Positions 11,501 to 21,499 of a stretch of DNA of 64,000 nucleotides are shown one piece after another. Under the pieces are notes generated by a model. The model did no database searches, was not told the DNA's origin, and saw nothing but the letters and a program-made list of their open reading frames with translations. Source of the DNA: Cladopsammia gracilis. Its lineage: Eukaryota; Cnidaria; Anthozoa; Scleractinia; Dendrophylliidae. The stretch covers positions 671,501 to 735,500 of the forward strand of contig JAJGOT010000125.1 of NCBI GenBank assembly GCA_022457155.1. Direction: 5' to 3'. Made by a program: the position numbers and the translations under genes. Positions within the stretch are counted from its first letter, which is position 1. Every line of letters begins with the position of its first letter.

Positions 11501-14500
11501 TTCCCTTTCATAGACCTCTTCCAAGAAAGGTTCTGAAGCATATTTCGATTCTATTACATAAATACTGTATTTTGTCTGAGGGAAAGTTCTTCGCAGTGTT
11601 GTTTGGCAGATGCAAGGAAAAACATCTCTGCAAGGAATTTTTGCACATAAAATTTTTCATCCACGGATCCCTATATCATACTTTCGTATATTTAAGTCAC
11701 TGTGTAACTTTAAAACACAGTTTTATTTCATTGATGGCGGCCTTGAAAGACGTTTTAAAAGTGCCGAAAATAGTTATTCAATTCATTAATATTTATAGAC
11801 TGCAGTTCACTGCAGTTTAAATAATAATAAAATACCTCTTCGTTTGGAGAAGGCATGGAGGGTCTTCTTACCGCGCCATGAAGCAGAGGGCCTGAGTTCC
11901 AGCTATCAGCATTGAAATCGATATCTGATAACGAATCGTCAGTAAACCTCTTTTCGGGAACAATTATAACGTCATCTTCGTCAGTCTCTTCGAGAACTGG
12001 CTCCTCGCTAAACACGTAATCACGTCTGTCTAGGCCCACCGTGTAAAATGAGTCAGTTCTCGGTAAGGAATGTCTATAATTTTTCTCTCTTTTTTTCGTT
12101 TTATTTTCCTTCCGTTTTAAGTTGACAAGTTCCTGTTCGTTGCCGTAGATGTCATGTGAACGCGGTTGCCTGCTTGCTTTCTTCTCGGCGGAAATTTGTC
12201 TATTTGTTTTCTTTCTTGAGTGATCAGTTTCTTGTATTTTACGTTCAGTTTTTTCATCGCGGTAGCCATGTTTTCTTCCCTTAGCTGTCGAGTTCTTTTT
12301 TGTTAATTCGTCGTCTTCAATACCGTGTATTAAATAAGTAGTATTTTGAGTTCCGCCAAAAGGCCTTCTGCGCAGGCGCACTGTTAACCCTGATTCCGGA
12401 TCATAATCTTCTATCATTTCAAAACCACTGAAAGAGTCATTGTCATTGTCTGATAAACCGCTTCCGATTACTTCCCCCTTACCCCAGTCCCCGCTCTCAT
12501 CCTCATATTCTCTCGTCACTTCCGCTCGAGCCGATCCATCATCCCATGCGCGCCGCACATCTCTGGGCTCGTTTATTTTATCGATATCCGCCCCAGGTTC
12601 CGTCATGAATACACTACTTCTCGATTCTGAGCGTTTCTGTTCGGAAGCTTGGTCTGTAGTTTCCAGATCGTCATCTTGGTTGCTCTGTCGGCTCATGTGA
12701 AGTCGGAAAGATTCCATGTCTTCGTGCCAGTCGAGTGGAGAGCTAGAAGCCGGTGACACTCTTTCATTATTTTTCGGAGTAGGTCGCGAATCCCGTGAGT
12801 TATAAAATCGCCTATGATCTACGATAAATCTAGAGTCCCCTCTGTGCAAAGTATCCAGAACACTTTCATGCAAGTCTTTTTCAGTGAGAGCTTGATAGTC
12901 TGTTGTAGGAGTTCCACATTTGTGACATCGCTTTGGAGTGGCAAGTATCGTGCGAAGCTGTCCGTGAGAGTTAATGACTTTCTCCGTGACATGCAAGCTT
13001 GCGTTACACGAGGCGCACCAATAACCAGGAGAAAACTCTGGATCATACTGCCCAATTGAAGGAAGAACATCCAGAACCTGACGGGAAATTATATGTTTTA
13101 AAATATATTTGTTGTTTCTATTCCACATTGAAGAGAGTAGTGAAATAATCAGGCATTTCCTAAACTGATCCTGATCCTATTTTAGCTGACTGTTGACTGC
13201 TGCGGTGGTGTAGGTTAGCGCTTTGGACTTTCAACCTAAAGGTCGGTAGTTCGAGCCTGCGATATATCTAAATCCTTGATTCTGATTCACGGATTGATCA
13301 CCTAAAAAACTTTCAACGCTACAACTATTTTTAAAACTGTCATTTAAGCCTACTCTTGTCAACCGACGAGAACACACAGGCAAGCATAAGTTAGAGTGCT
13401 TTACATAAGGTAAAAGTGATCAAGAGAAAGCGCACGCACGAGAGGAGGGTGGAGTGCACTCTCATCCTCAAGAGAGCTTACTTGCAGCCTAGCATACACG
13501 GGGACAACAAAACCTCAGAGCACTCTACTAGTACCAACGCCGAAAAAAGAACTGTTGAGCTTGAGCTTACTCTAGTTGCTGCGAACAAAATCGGGAGAAG
13601 GACGTCTTATTTCCGGGGGGACTCCCATATAAAAATGACAGGGGTGCTCTTTGGAAATTTTCGAAAAACACTGTAAAAGGTACCAGAATCTCGTTTGATG
13701 GGCGTAGTTCAAATGGATTTTTACCCTAACAGGTATCAACTTTAAAACAACACATGTCATATTCTGTCATATTTCTTCGACTCAATACCCTAAAAGGTAC
13801 TGCGATAAATCTAAATAGATTTTAGCATCCTAATTCCCTGGGATGCCAGAGGCTTTTTCTCGTACTCTCATCTCTCTAATATTACACGCCTCCAGGAGCC
13901 CATTACTTGGAGCCTCCAGCTCCCATACAAGCCCTTGGAGTCAACCCTTACCGATGAAAAGTTATTTATAGAAATAGTTTTCGCGGAAAATTTGTCACGC
14001 TCTAATGCGTTGTTGGTAATAACCAATCAGAGTGCAGCTCAGTAATGGTCATTTACATATGCTTTGGAAAGCCTGTTCTAAAAATAATTCTTTACGGGAA
14101 AGGGTTGACTCAAGGGTACAGCACATATGGAGGCCCCAAGTAATGGGTTCCTGACGCCTCTTATGTCTCTTATCCGCCGCTCGTTACCGGTTTCAGCTCC
14201 GGTCGGTCAGTCGGTCTTCGGTCGGACCCGACAGCTTACGAAAGCGAGCCGCAAAGAACCTCTCGCTTTAGGTACACTCTAAGCCGTACCAATCTATAAA
14301 TTTTGACCCCTAAAAGGTACGACGGCATCTCCGTCATTTTTATATGGAAGTCCCCGCCCCTCGGCTGTTATCTACCCTGTAAGATTTACTTTCACGTTGC
14401 CCCGCCAATTATCTTGAGTGGGACCAAGAGATAAAAAGGGGATAGAGAGTGAAAGTTAGGAAGTTGGCTGGGAGGTGCGAGTTTAACCACATTTATTTTA

Positions 14501-17500
14501 AGAGAACGGGTAAAACAGAGGTCGGTTTCCCGAGACGTCCGTAAACGTTCAATGGTGTTGTGGTATTTGTAATGATGGCTGTTCAATATTCAGTATGGCT
14601 TTCCCACATGGAACTTATAGGCGTTTGCGGACGTTCCGGGAAACAGACTTCGTCTCCATGAATTCTAAAAATAACTTTAGTGAAATCATCGTTCTGTGCC
14701 CCCTTATTTTCTGTTGATGGAACAGTTTGCATTGACATAATATTATTCAGTAATTGCCTTCCAGCTGAGCCTGCGATATCCTCCACCGACTCGTATGACA
14801 GGATTCAGAGGAAACATTTCCTACAAAACACAAGCGTTGAAAATCAACTGTTTATTAACGTTCCTTTGGTTACAAAATGCGACAAGCTTTAGAAAAACGC
14901 CTCTTTTTTGAGGATATATGGGAGCTTTTATTTATAGCGTAGCACAAAATGGGCCTTTAATATCGTTAAGAATCGCTTTGAATGCCCGTGGCTGACTATT
15001 CGCTACAAGACGTTTTGATGCTATTGAATTAATGATAATTGGGGAAACATGGATGACTGCGGCCAAGTAAGAAATGAACAGAAAGACGAAAGAGGAGATA
15101 TTTAGAAGGACAATAAAGGCGAATATTTTCAATGATCTGGATTCTATCCTTGGAAGATAGCTCCTTTGATGGGCTATCTATATAGGTTAGTTCATAAAAA
15201 TGTCGCTGTCTTTCCATTCAAAAAGGAGCAATCCTTATCCAACAAATGGATGCATTTGATTTCCTTCTCTGACCGATGAACTACGAGCAGTCCCTCTTTT
15301 CCAGCTTAGGCCGCGCGAAAACTGGGAGCGAGACGAGCCCCCAGTTTTCGCGCGGCCATTTTCCGCTCGCCAATTTTTTTTTTCGTTTCTCACTCAACGG
15401 ACTAAGCTGGGAAAGAGGGACTGCTCGTAGTCTATCTGATCGATTGCAATAGCTAGTAATTTAATAGGTAAATATTTTCTGGTAGTGAAACCTACCCTTT
15501 CAGATCTCTGGCTTCTGAGTAAACGAGGACAAGGTGAAGTTGATTCTGGAGAAACATTCTGCACATAAAGAACACAAATCAATCAAATGGATAATAACGG
15601 GCAAAGAACCAGCTTACTTTTTTTAGGTGAGGGGAAAGGGGGCTACTAGAGTATGCAACTTTAAAGTTCATATAAAATACAGCTGGTGCAACCCACCATA
15701 ACTTCGAATTACGCGTCGAGCGTTTGTCCGACCTATGTGTCGAGAATTCATTACACTATAAGTAAAGATGAATAAGCCGCGATATAAAACCAGGTTGACC
15801 ACCCGGACGTCTGTGTAACTGGCCTCTTATAGCTTTACCAAATGACATACCCTTCTGTGTGTGTTTTCTTTGGATCTTCTGTCCTCTGTGGAGACCTTTA
15901 AACTTAACGGAGGAGGACGGATAAAGCTGATATACTTTGAAACATCTGTACCGCGGCTGGTCTGTGGGGGAATCAAACAGTACGATTATCTTTCATATGG
16001 CATGAAATGTTTGGTAGTTTCTTGGTGTTGCGGATGGTGTGATCACCAAATGACGTAAAACAAAAGTTTCAAAAGACACTGAACAATACACACACCACAA
16101 CACAAAAGCTAACCAACAATGGCTTCCGCAATACCAAGAAACACCCAAATTTTTGCATGTTCTTAGTTTTTCAATTTTTATGATCGAAAATAGAAATGTT
16201 CTCGCAACAAATAAAATACAAAACTACAGTCGAACACCATTACAGGTATATATGGACGCCATAGCAATCACGGAAACTGTCCGTATAAACAAGGTTTCCG
16301 TATTATGGACTAACCGGTCACGGATACGCGAGTGCTCTTATCAAAGCTGCAGTCGATAACTCCGTATAATGGATAAGAAGGTTTCAGTCTTGGCGAAAAA
16401 TATTAAAGCATCCGTTGTCCGTATTACTTGGGAGTTCCGCATCGAAGGAGATTGTAAAACGCGAAACGGAGTGCAATTTATCAGTCCCACAACTCCACGC
16501 GCACCGAGCTAGAATAAGGAGGGACGCCTGAGCACGGGACAGGAGCCAACTAGGTACCCACACCCTCCGTTTACAGGTTATAAACTGGCGGCCATTTCCT
16601 CCATTAGCAAAATTAGCAAAGGAAGTGCGTGTGTGTGTGTGTGTGTGTGGGGAGAGAGGGGTACGGCGACCAGACAACTATACTTGCAGGTGCCTTACCA
16701 GAACAAAAGGATCCATTTTTGGAAGTCTCTGAATTACCCGGATGTGGTTCCTGTGCAACCAGTCGTTTACCAGTTCCTCTTGACAGTATCCCGGATTTGG
16801 CGAGGAGCACCGCTGAATTTGCCATTTACTAAGTGGGGTGAGCTGTCTGTTTTCCGGCTGACGATCGGAACTTGTTGTTGCTAGAGCCAGTCCAAAAAGA
16901 CAATTATTCACTAATGTTAATGGTTTTAACCTCATGTCCAAGACGCTCACGCTTTGAAGAGCCCCAAATTACCAATGTTATTCTCGCCCTTTCCCTCCCA
17001 GAGTCAATGATGTTGACATTCGATTGACATGTTTTGTAGTTCTAACTTTTGAGTCTGTTGATGAAATCCTATGGTGTGACCATTCAAATGAAACCTCTTC
17101 AGCAGTACTTTTGCATGGTACCATTTGTTCTAACTTTTGAGTCTGTGGACGAAATCCTATGGTGTGACCATTCAAATGAAACCTCTTCAGCGGTACTTTT
17201 ACATGGTACCATTTGTTCTAACTTTTGAGCCTGTGGACGAAATCCTATGGTGTGACCATTCAAATGAAACATCTTCAGCGGTACTTTTGCATGGTACCAT
17301 TTGTTCTAACTTTTGAGTCTGTTGATGAAATCCTATGGAGTGACCATTCAAATGAAACCTCTTCAGCAGTACTTTTGCATGGTACCATTTGTTCTAACTT
17401 TTGAGTCTGTTGATAAAATCCTATGCTGTGAACATTCAAATGAATTAACCTCTTCAGCAGTACTTTTGCATGGTACCATTAATATTGTTCTAACTTTTGA

Positions 17501-19269
17501 GTCTGTTGATGAAATCCTATGTTGTGAACATTCAAATGAAACCTCTTCTGCAGTACTTTTGCATCGTACCATTTGTTTTTCATTGTTTTTTTTTTCACGG
17601 CCTCGCCCGTTCCGCTGGATAAGAGTAACGGGGACTCTGAGAACGAGATTGGAGCCGGTGAAACCAATTGTGGAATTGCACACATTTTAGACATCCTACT
17701 GATGAACAGTTACGAAACTCAGATATGTTTAGTAGCCACGTTTATTTCAAGTTTGTCCCCTTTGAATATCTTTGGGTATCTAAAAAATAACCGATAACAA
17801 CAAGGACGAATGTGTTTCTACCGAATTTCCCTTTTAGATTAGATCGCACAAAGGTCACAAAAGTAACAATCGGTGTTTTAGAATTTGATATACCTCTCGA
17901 TAGCGGGAATTTTAACATCTGTCAGGCTAGTTTTACAAATTTAAGGAGTCGATGGAACACTATTATAATTTGTAACTAAATTAACTAAAAAGGCAACAAT
18001 GTTTACATTTCATCAACAAATTATTCAATTTTCATACTGTCATCATACTATGAATTTTGCTCGACTTTCCCATAAGCTGATTAAACAAAGCGAATTTTAC
18101 AGAAATGAAAATTATCATAAAACATATCCCTTCCAATAAATCTTTAGGTACGAAGATATAAATTTCAGTTAAAAAAAAATTGAAAAAAGCTGAACGTATT
18201 TGCATAATTCTATAGCTAGCCTAGCAACATATGACAAGTTATGTCACATTAAAATTTTAAAATAGTCATTTTTATTTTTATCTAAATTTGTTTTCTTAAA
18301 ACCGATTCCAATAATCGCATAGTTGTTTTAGCATTTCGTCCCCTTAATTAAAATCGCAAACAGATAAGAAGCACCATTTTCTCTTTCATAAAAAAAAAAA
18401 CCTGTAAAATATTTCATCACCAATCCACGGAATATTTTACACTTTTTAAAATTGTTAATAGCCTTTCAAAAATAAATGGTTAGAACGAGGATGAACCTAT
18501 CTTTACTATTTGCTTCCAGAGTAAATCGCACACGTGTACATGTGTACATATGCCAAAACGTTCTGTGTTTTCGCAGTGGTAACATTTCTGATTGTGTTTC
18601 TCGTCCAGCAATTGGGTTTGAATAATTTTATGAGTTTTTTCTTCCCGACTTAGATGCACAATTAATGCAGAGCTATTTTTACTGCCCTTAACGGACGGCT
18701 GTATAATTGTGTTTTACACTACGAGTCTCAAAACAGCAAAACGCGTTTCGCAACCTCCGATTTCGATTCATCGATGACCTGTTTACGACAAATTTAACAA
18801 AAAATGATTTAGATCTAGGATGAAAGCTGCTGAATTCGAATTTCTAGTGATCAGTGCTAAAACAAAACATCTTTGCTTTGTTGTCATCGAGTTAAGGAAA
18901 TCGACAAAGCAAGAAAATTAAAAACCCACAAGTTAAGTTATCTTCTTATCTCAAAATTAATATTCTCCCGGGGAACACAAGACTGTACATTTTTTTTTTC
19001 TTTCGGTGTAAAATGTTAAACAGGTCAAAGACCGCAAATGCCGGTTTAAACCAAATTTAGGTCATACATGCAGGCCTCATGAGTTCTAATATAAATATCG
19101 AAAACATGAAAGTCTGCTTACCTCGAACGGGTGGTAGAGCGATCAACTCTTCTTTTCTGTGTTCCATGCTTTGATCAACCCTTCTTCGTGTATCGTGAAC
19201 AGTTCGCGGGTCGTTATTAAACCTAGATCCTTGTTTTGTAAGAAGGACTGAGGTCTGATGTCTGGCCAT
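3569..19269 (-). CDS. Unrecognised cysteine-rich, charged protein (8-exon model, 991 codons)
   Basis: Exons, 5' to 3': 19122-19269, 15496-15545, 11836-13077, 10360-10561, 9029-9433, 7345-7725, 5515-5546, 3569-4084. All junctions are GT-AG and all phases agree, which strongly supports the model. The start is the first ATG of the first exon (MARHQTSVLLTKQ). Residues 87-120 hold two CxxC pairs 26 residues apart (CASC, CHKC), a zinc-ribbon-like arrangement. Residues about 130-680 are charged and low in hydrophobics, so probably disordered, with a possible coiled coil near 500-547. Residues 737-791 contain 13 cysteines. The last 170 residues are Lys/Glu-rich. No signal peptide or membrane segment is evident. 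I do not recognise the family; metal binding is inference from cysteine spacing. Confidence 0.8.
4152..4274. mobile_element. Short MITE with GGGCCGAGTTGTTC termini
   Basis: Inverted repeats GGGCCGAGTTGTTCGAA and TTGAACAACTCGGCCC bound a 123-bp non-coding element with an inner pair of GATTAGCGCTAATCC-like arms. It lies in the last intron of the unrecognised gene. Confidence 0.8.
5174..5343. mobile_element. MITE with ATTCAATAAAGGTTGC arms
   Basis: Long inverted repeats start TATACCTAATTCAATAAAGG and end with the complement, and the arms continue through TGGTCATTGGTAATTGGG. It is non-coding and lies in the last intron of the unrecognised gene. Confidence 0.75.
5560..7340. other. Intron with degenerate repeat remnants
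   Basis: I find no gene here. Decayed pieces of the 106-bp unit occur at about 5690-5740 and 6015-6110 (for example GATCAGTACTTTCCTGTGAT). The rest is AT-rich with no clear structure. Confidence 0.5.
7345..7725 (-). CDS. Exon 6 of the unrecognised gene: 13-cysteine cluster
   Basis: The exon encodes an acidic start (ESDSDHAAPRPKLRVPRDED) and then thirteen cysteines within 55 residues, at approximate protein positions 737, 742, 745, 752, 756, 759, 763, 770, 773, 777, 780, 787 and 791. Repeated CxxC and CxxxC pairs (CYRC, CAKC, CSAC, CENC) suggest two or three zinc-binding knuckles. The protein has no signal peptide, which argues against a secreted disulphide-rich domain. No catalytic His typical of RING or PHD fingers is apparent in this stretch. 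Confidence 0.8.
8400..8925. repeat. 77-bp minisatellite, about seven copies
   Basis: The unit of about 77 bp includes GTGATGGACTAGCATCCCAT, CCAGGGGGAGTAGCAATACT and CTAGTCACTTCATAGTATAT. Copies start near 8416, 8492, 8569 and 8647 and continue at the same spacing. It sits in the intron between exons 5 and 6 of the unrecognised gene. The final copy ends in CTTTATGCTACAGAAAAAGT, resembling a SINE-type sequence that may be the origin of the unit. Confidence 0.9.
9029..10561 (-). CDS. Exons 4-5 of the unrecognised gene: coiled-coil-like and acidic/basic linker
   Basis: Exon 4 (10360-10561) encodes QYADYHSSLS followed by a Gln/Lys/Arg-rich stretch (SLQAQIQQARNDAKKIQRRK) compatible with a coiled coil. 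Exon 5 (9029-9433) starts ETEGSVSQKSADVDG, contains the Trp-bearing motif GEWVDDWDSDFSLHVQPLSD, and continues as a polar linker. Exon 4's acceptor is a strong pyrimidine tract ending CTTGTTAG. The intron between them holds the palindromic element at 9474-9620. Confidence 0.78.
9474..9620. mobile_element. Foldback MITE
   Basis: Arms of about 48 bp, beginning CGAGTGCATTATTGAGTTAT and ending with the complement, enclose a small second hairpin around GAGTGCTTCTCGCACT. It is non-coding and intronic. Confidence 0.7.
10768..10944. repeat. Direct duplication of a 60-bp GAGACGGGTCGAC segment
   Basis: AGTCTCTCACGAACTGACTT followed by TTCCGTGAGACGGGTCGACT occurs twice, near 10768 and 10886, about 117 bp apart. 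Several CGTCACGA/TCGTGACG half-palindromes lie between. It is intronic, with no coding potential. Confidence 0.75.
11084..11437. mobile_element. Non-autonomous DNA transposon with long inverted repeats
   Basis: The ends AGTTGGTGT and ACACCAACT are followed inward by arms containing GATTAAACGTTGTCA and CCTACGCGACCAGACCGAAA on both sides. The element is about 354 bp and non-coding, in the intron between exons 3 and 4. Confidence 0.75.
11836..13077 (-). CDS. Exon 3 of the unrecognised gene: CxxC pair and long polar region
   Basis: A 414-codon exon in phase 0. It begins VLDVLPSIGQYDPEFSPGYW and carries CASC and CHKC 26 residues apart, then a region of scattered acidic and basic residues with GFEMIEDYDPESGLTVRLRR and several Ser/Asp patches (SDIDFNADSWN). 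The donor is GAAGAG/GTATTT. It is the largest exon, and the one to use in a homology search. Confidence 0.85.
13190..13262 (+). repeat. tRNA-derived SINE head or tRNA pseudogene
   Basis: The segment resembles a tRNA: an A-box-like TGGTGTAGGTTAGCGC, a possible anticodon arm TTTGGACTTTCAACCTAAA, and a B-box-like GTTCGAGCCTGC. Acceptor pairing is poor, so this is more likely a SINE head or pseudogene than a functional tRNA. Confidence 0.5.
13610..14360. mobile_element. About 750-bp non-autonomous element hosting a nested MITE
   Basis: Inverted ends match: GGGGACTCCCATATAAAAAT at left and, at right, the complement of GGGGACTTCCATATAAAAAT. Both continue with ATGAC and a purine-rich tract. CCCTAAAAGGTAC occurs inside both halves. 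The middle is interrupted by a separate MITE at 13893-14153. Confidence 0.65.
13893..14153. mobile_element. Nested hAT-like MITE with ACGCCTC duplication
   Basis: A 261-bp element with ends CAGGAGCCCATTACTTGG and CCAAGTAATGGGTTCCTG. It is flanked by a perfect 7-bp direct repeat ACGCCTC at 13886-13892 and 14154-14160 (an 8th base differs). The CAG terminus and 7-8-bp duplication fit hAT-type elements. It inserted into the older element at 13610-14360. Confidence 0.8.
14521..14650. repeat. Inverted repeat pair
   Basis: GTCGGTTTCCCGAGACGTCC and, on the other strand, GTCTGTTTCCCGGAACGTCC face each other about 100 bp apart. The left arm spans 14521-14548 and the right 14621-14650. Probably a small MITE; no target duplication identified. 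Confidence 0.55.
15280..15431. mobile_element. Foldback MITE with nested GC-rich hairpin
   Basis: Arms ACTACGAGCAGTCCCTCTTT and the complement ending at 15431 enclose an inner perfect stem, GGCCGCGCGAAAACTGGG pairing with CCCAGTTTTCGCGCGGCC. The element ends 65 bp from exon 2 (15496-15545) of the unrecognised gene. Confidence 0.8.
15496..15545 (-). CDS. Exon 2 of the unrecognised gene (50 bp)
   Basis: This small exon (2 + 48 bases) encodes ESTSPCPRLLRSQRSER and bridges phase 1 of exon 1 to phase 0 of exon 3. The acceptor follows a pyrimidine-rich tract ending TTTCTCCAG and the donor is AGG/GTAGGT. The phase bridge is the main reason to accept it; an upstream acceptor at ATGTGCAG gives a stop in the required frame. 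Confidence 0.65.
16013..16146. mobile_element. 8-bp-TSD MITE family, copy 1
   Basis: A 134-bp element with ends GGTAGTTTCTTGGTGTTGCG and CCGCAATACCAAGAAACACC. The internal constant part includes GGTGTGATCACCAAATGACG. Flanks AAATGTTT and AAATTTTT agree at 7 of 8 bases. Other copies are at 19997-20130, 38128-38263 and 38899-39032. Confidence 0.85.
16626..16652. repeat. (GT)n microsatellite
   Basis: A run of about a dozen GT units. It creates spurious open frames on both strands. Confidence 0.95.
16986..17580. repeat. 88-bp minisatellite inside a TTAA-type MITE
   Basis: The left end CCCTTTCCCTCCCAGAGTCA matches the terminal repeat of the MITE at 31399-31610. It is followed by six to seven tandem 88-bp units (TTCTAACTTTTGAGTCTGT, GACCATTCAAATGAAACCTC, TTTTGCATGGTACCATTTG). 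The right end of the MITE is lost after 17580. It lies in the first intron of the unrecognised gene. Confidence 0.88.
17600..19110. other. AT-rich intron without recognised features
   Basis: This is part of intron 1 of the unrecognised gene. It is AT-rich, with short homopolymer runs and no repeat, RNA or coding signal that I can support. Confidence 0.5.
19122..19269 (-). CDS. First coding exon of the unrecognised gene
   Basis: It encodes MARHQTSVLLTKQGSRFNND and continues to ALPPVR, ending in phase 1 at the donor CGAG/GTAAGC. The ATG at 19267-19269 is the first in frame in this exon. It is a basic, polar N-terminus without a signal peptide. Any upstream non-coding exon and the promoter cannot be placed; no TATA box is obvious. 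Confidence 0.7.
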
Positions 19270-19552
19270 TTTGAGTTGCCATTATCTTTATTATCGACAT
19301 ATAAACATCTGCAGTTAAATGGTTTCCATGGAAAGCCATTTCAAAGTAATCAATAATTCATCTGATATATTTCACACTGAGACGAGGCAGGTGAAAATTC
19401 GTGCAGCCGGCGACGAAACTATCGCTGCAGCGAAATAAGCATGAAAAAATCGGATAAAATTCTCAATTTTCCAAAACAATGAATCTCAAATGCTTTTATA
19501 ATCGAACGAGAGTTCAAAGTGGCTAGTTCTTCTCTTAGGTGTAAAAATAGAA

Positions 19553-20517
19553 CATGCTGAAAAAAGGAAAGGATATCGTTGTTGTTTACATGTTGCAATG
19601 TCAGATAATTTGTATGTAAATTGCTTGCTTAATAATCGTATTTAGTTTTTGTACATATTTCCGGAAAAAAAGGGATCAGATGAGAAAGGTTCAAAAAACA
19701 GTTGGATTCCACCAACAATTGATGCATTATAATTTTTATGTTCAATTTAAAAAACAGTTTGCAAATAGAGGAAATGTAATAAGAAAAATGTACAAAAGCT
19801 AATATTATGGCGTATGCGTTTGGCACGGAAATGAACCATTAAGGTGCGAATTTTTTGGTCTTTTTTTTTTTATCAAGGATTGTACAACTAAAATGAGATT
19901 CACAACCTTTTTACCCCCTTGAAAGAGGAGAAGACCCTATGGACGAAGTTGTGAGATTTATGTTTTGAGTATCTAATGAACAGGAATGACTTTTCTGGTA
20001 GTTTCATGGTGTTGCGGATGGTGTGATCACCAAATTACGTAAAACAAAAGATACAAAAAACACTGAACAATACCCACACCACAACACAAAAGCCAACCAA
20101 CAATGGCTTCCGCAACACCAAGAAACACCCACTTTCCTACATTCAGATGTTCATGGGATTTTGGCTGTTTTTACACTTAGCCTAAACACGAAAAAAAATA
20201 TTCGGCATGTCCGAGAGCATGGGACTGATTCATTTCTGATTCATTTCCGTGCCAAACACATACACCATAATATTAGCTTTTGTACATTTTTCTCATTACA
20301 TTTCCTCTATTTGCATGCTGTTTCTTAAATTGAACATAAAAATTATAACGCATCAATTGTTGGTGGAATCCAACTGTTTTTTAACCTTTCTCATCTGATT
20401 TTTTCCGGAAATATGTACAAAAACTAAATTACGATTATTAAGCAAGCAATTTACTTACAAATTATCTGACATTGCAACATGTAAACAACAACGATATCCT
20501 TAACTTTTTTCAGCATG
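19553..20517. repeat. Large inverted repeat with about 280-bp arms
   Basis: The arms at about 19553-19835 and 20240-20517 are near-perfect reverse complements. For example CATGCTGAAAAAAGGAAAGG at left pairs with AACTTTTTTCAGCATG at right, and TTTGGCACGGAAATGAA pairs near the loop. The loop of about 400 bp holds the MITE at 19997-20130. It lies just upstream of the unrecognised gene. No ORF in the arms looks coding. Confidence 0.85.
19997..20130. mobile_element. 8-bp-TSD MITE family, copy 2
   Basis: Same family as 16013-16146 and the same orientation, with ends GGTAGTTTCATGGTGTTGCG and CCGCAACACCAAGAAACACC. Flanks ACTTTTCT and ACTTTCCT match at 7 of 8 bases. It sits in the loop of the large inverted repeat. 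Confidence 0.85.
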
Positions 20518-20547
20518 TCCGAGATCATGGGACAAAAGGAAAATCGG

Positions 20548-21206
20548 CTGATTTAGCTAGCCTCATGAGATAGCTTTAAATTCCCGACGGGAATTCCGGA
20601 AACCGGTCCAACCATGACGAAAGCGACCTTTGTGGTGACAAATAAAGACTGAAAAAAAATTGTTACATAGACTGCTAAACAATCGTATTTCTTGCGTTGG
20701 TCATACGAATGCGCGCGGTCTTGGAACGAAAGGTCTGGAGCGAGTGTGAATATGGAGAGTGGGACTGGGAAGAGACGCTAAGCTTCGCTACGGGTGTGCG
20801 AGGCTGTGTGTGGCTCCCGCGCTCCGCGAGCGGGTATCCACGCTTCAGACACTTTCGGCGCTTCGCGCCTTTGCAAGCGAGCCAGCGAAAAAAAAAACCG
20901 ACTGTTTTACAGTCTTATTGTTACATAATTATATTACACCTATCTTTTACCATCTTTATCTCCTTATCACCATGTTTAGTCTTATCACGAATGTAGTGTT
21001 TCACTGTGAAAGCGGTACATTGAAACATTCCCATCTTGCCTAATTCTGGATACGGCTTTTTCCCAGACCTTCACGGTCATGCATTGGTGACGTACGTATC
21101 CGTGATAACCGCGACGAAATAACGAGCCTAGGTACTTGGCAAGTTCACATGGAACATACTATTCTGAGAATAATTTAAAGCTATCTCATGAGGCAAGCTA
21201 AATCAG
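20548..21206. mobile_element. About 660-bp non-autonomous element
   Basis: The inverted ends CTGATTTAGCTAGCCTCATG and its complement (ending ..CAAGCTAAATCAG) continue inward through AGATAGCTTTAAATT, giving arms of about 35 bp. The interior is non-coding and GC-richer around 20700-20890. It lies in the intergenic space between the two genes. Confidence 0.7.
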
Positions 21207-21269
21207 TTAAAACACGTTAGACAATGCTGTGTCGTCAAACGCTGCAAGACCCTTTGCTTTCGTAGGGCC

Positions 21270-21319
21270 AACCTCGTTCCCAGGGTTACTTCAGGAAGAG
21301 GACCCTGGGAACGAGGTTG
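21270..21319. repeat. Short perfect palindrome
   Basis: CAACCTCGTTCCCAGGGT and ACCCTGGGAACGAGGTTG flank a 15-bp loop containing CTTCAGGAAGAGG. It could be a minimal MITE or hairpin. Confidence 0.75.
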
Positions 21320-21360
21320 TCGAAGGGCTTGACGAATTCGATTAAAATACAGAATGAATA

Positions 21361-21499
21361 TGTTGTGGTGCAATTTTATCCTTGGTGCAAATTTTATTTT
21401 CCTTTGTTTTTGGGTATGGTAATGTATGATAATGTATGATAATGAGTTTTGAACAAAGGAAAATAAAATTTGCACCAAGGACAAAATTGCACCACAACA
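21361..21499. mobile_element. Foldback MITE with 48-bp arms
   Basis: The arms 21361-21408 and 21452-21499 are near-identical inverted copies (TGTTGTGGTGCAATTTTATC outward, TTATTTTCCTTTGTT inward) around a loop with a repeated AATGTATGAT. One arm recurs alone near 23917-23966. Confidence 0.85.

Noticed and set aside
14583..14786. Possible extra exon (MEDIAGSAGRQLLNN...)
   Set aside because: An in-frame stop lies just upstream with no acceptor between, and the 3' part overlaps an inverted-repeat element; including it would break the phase joining exons 2 and 3.
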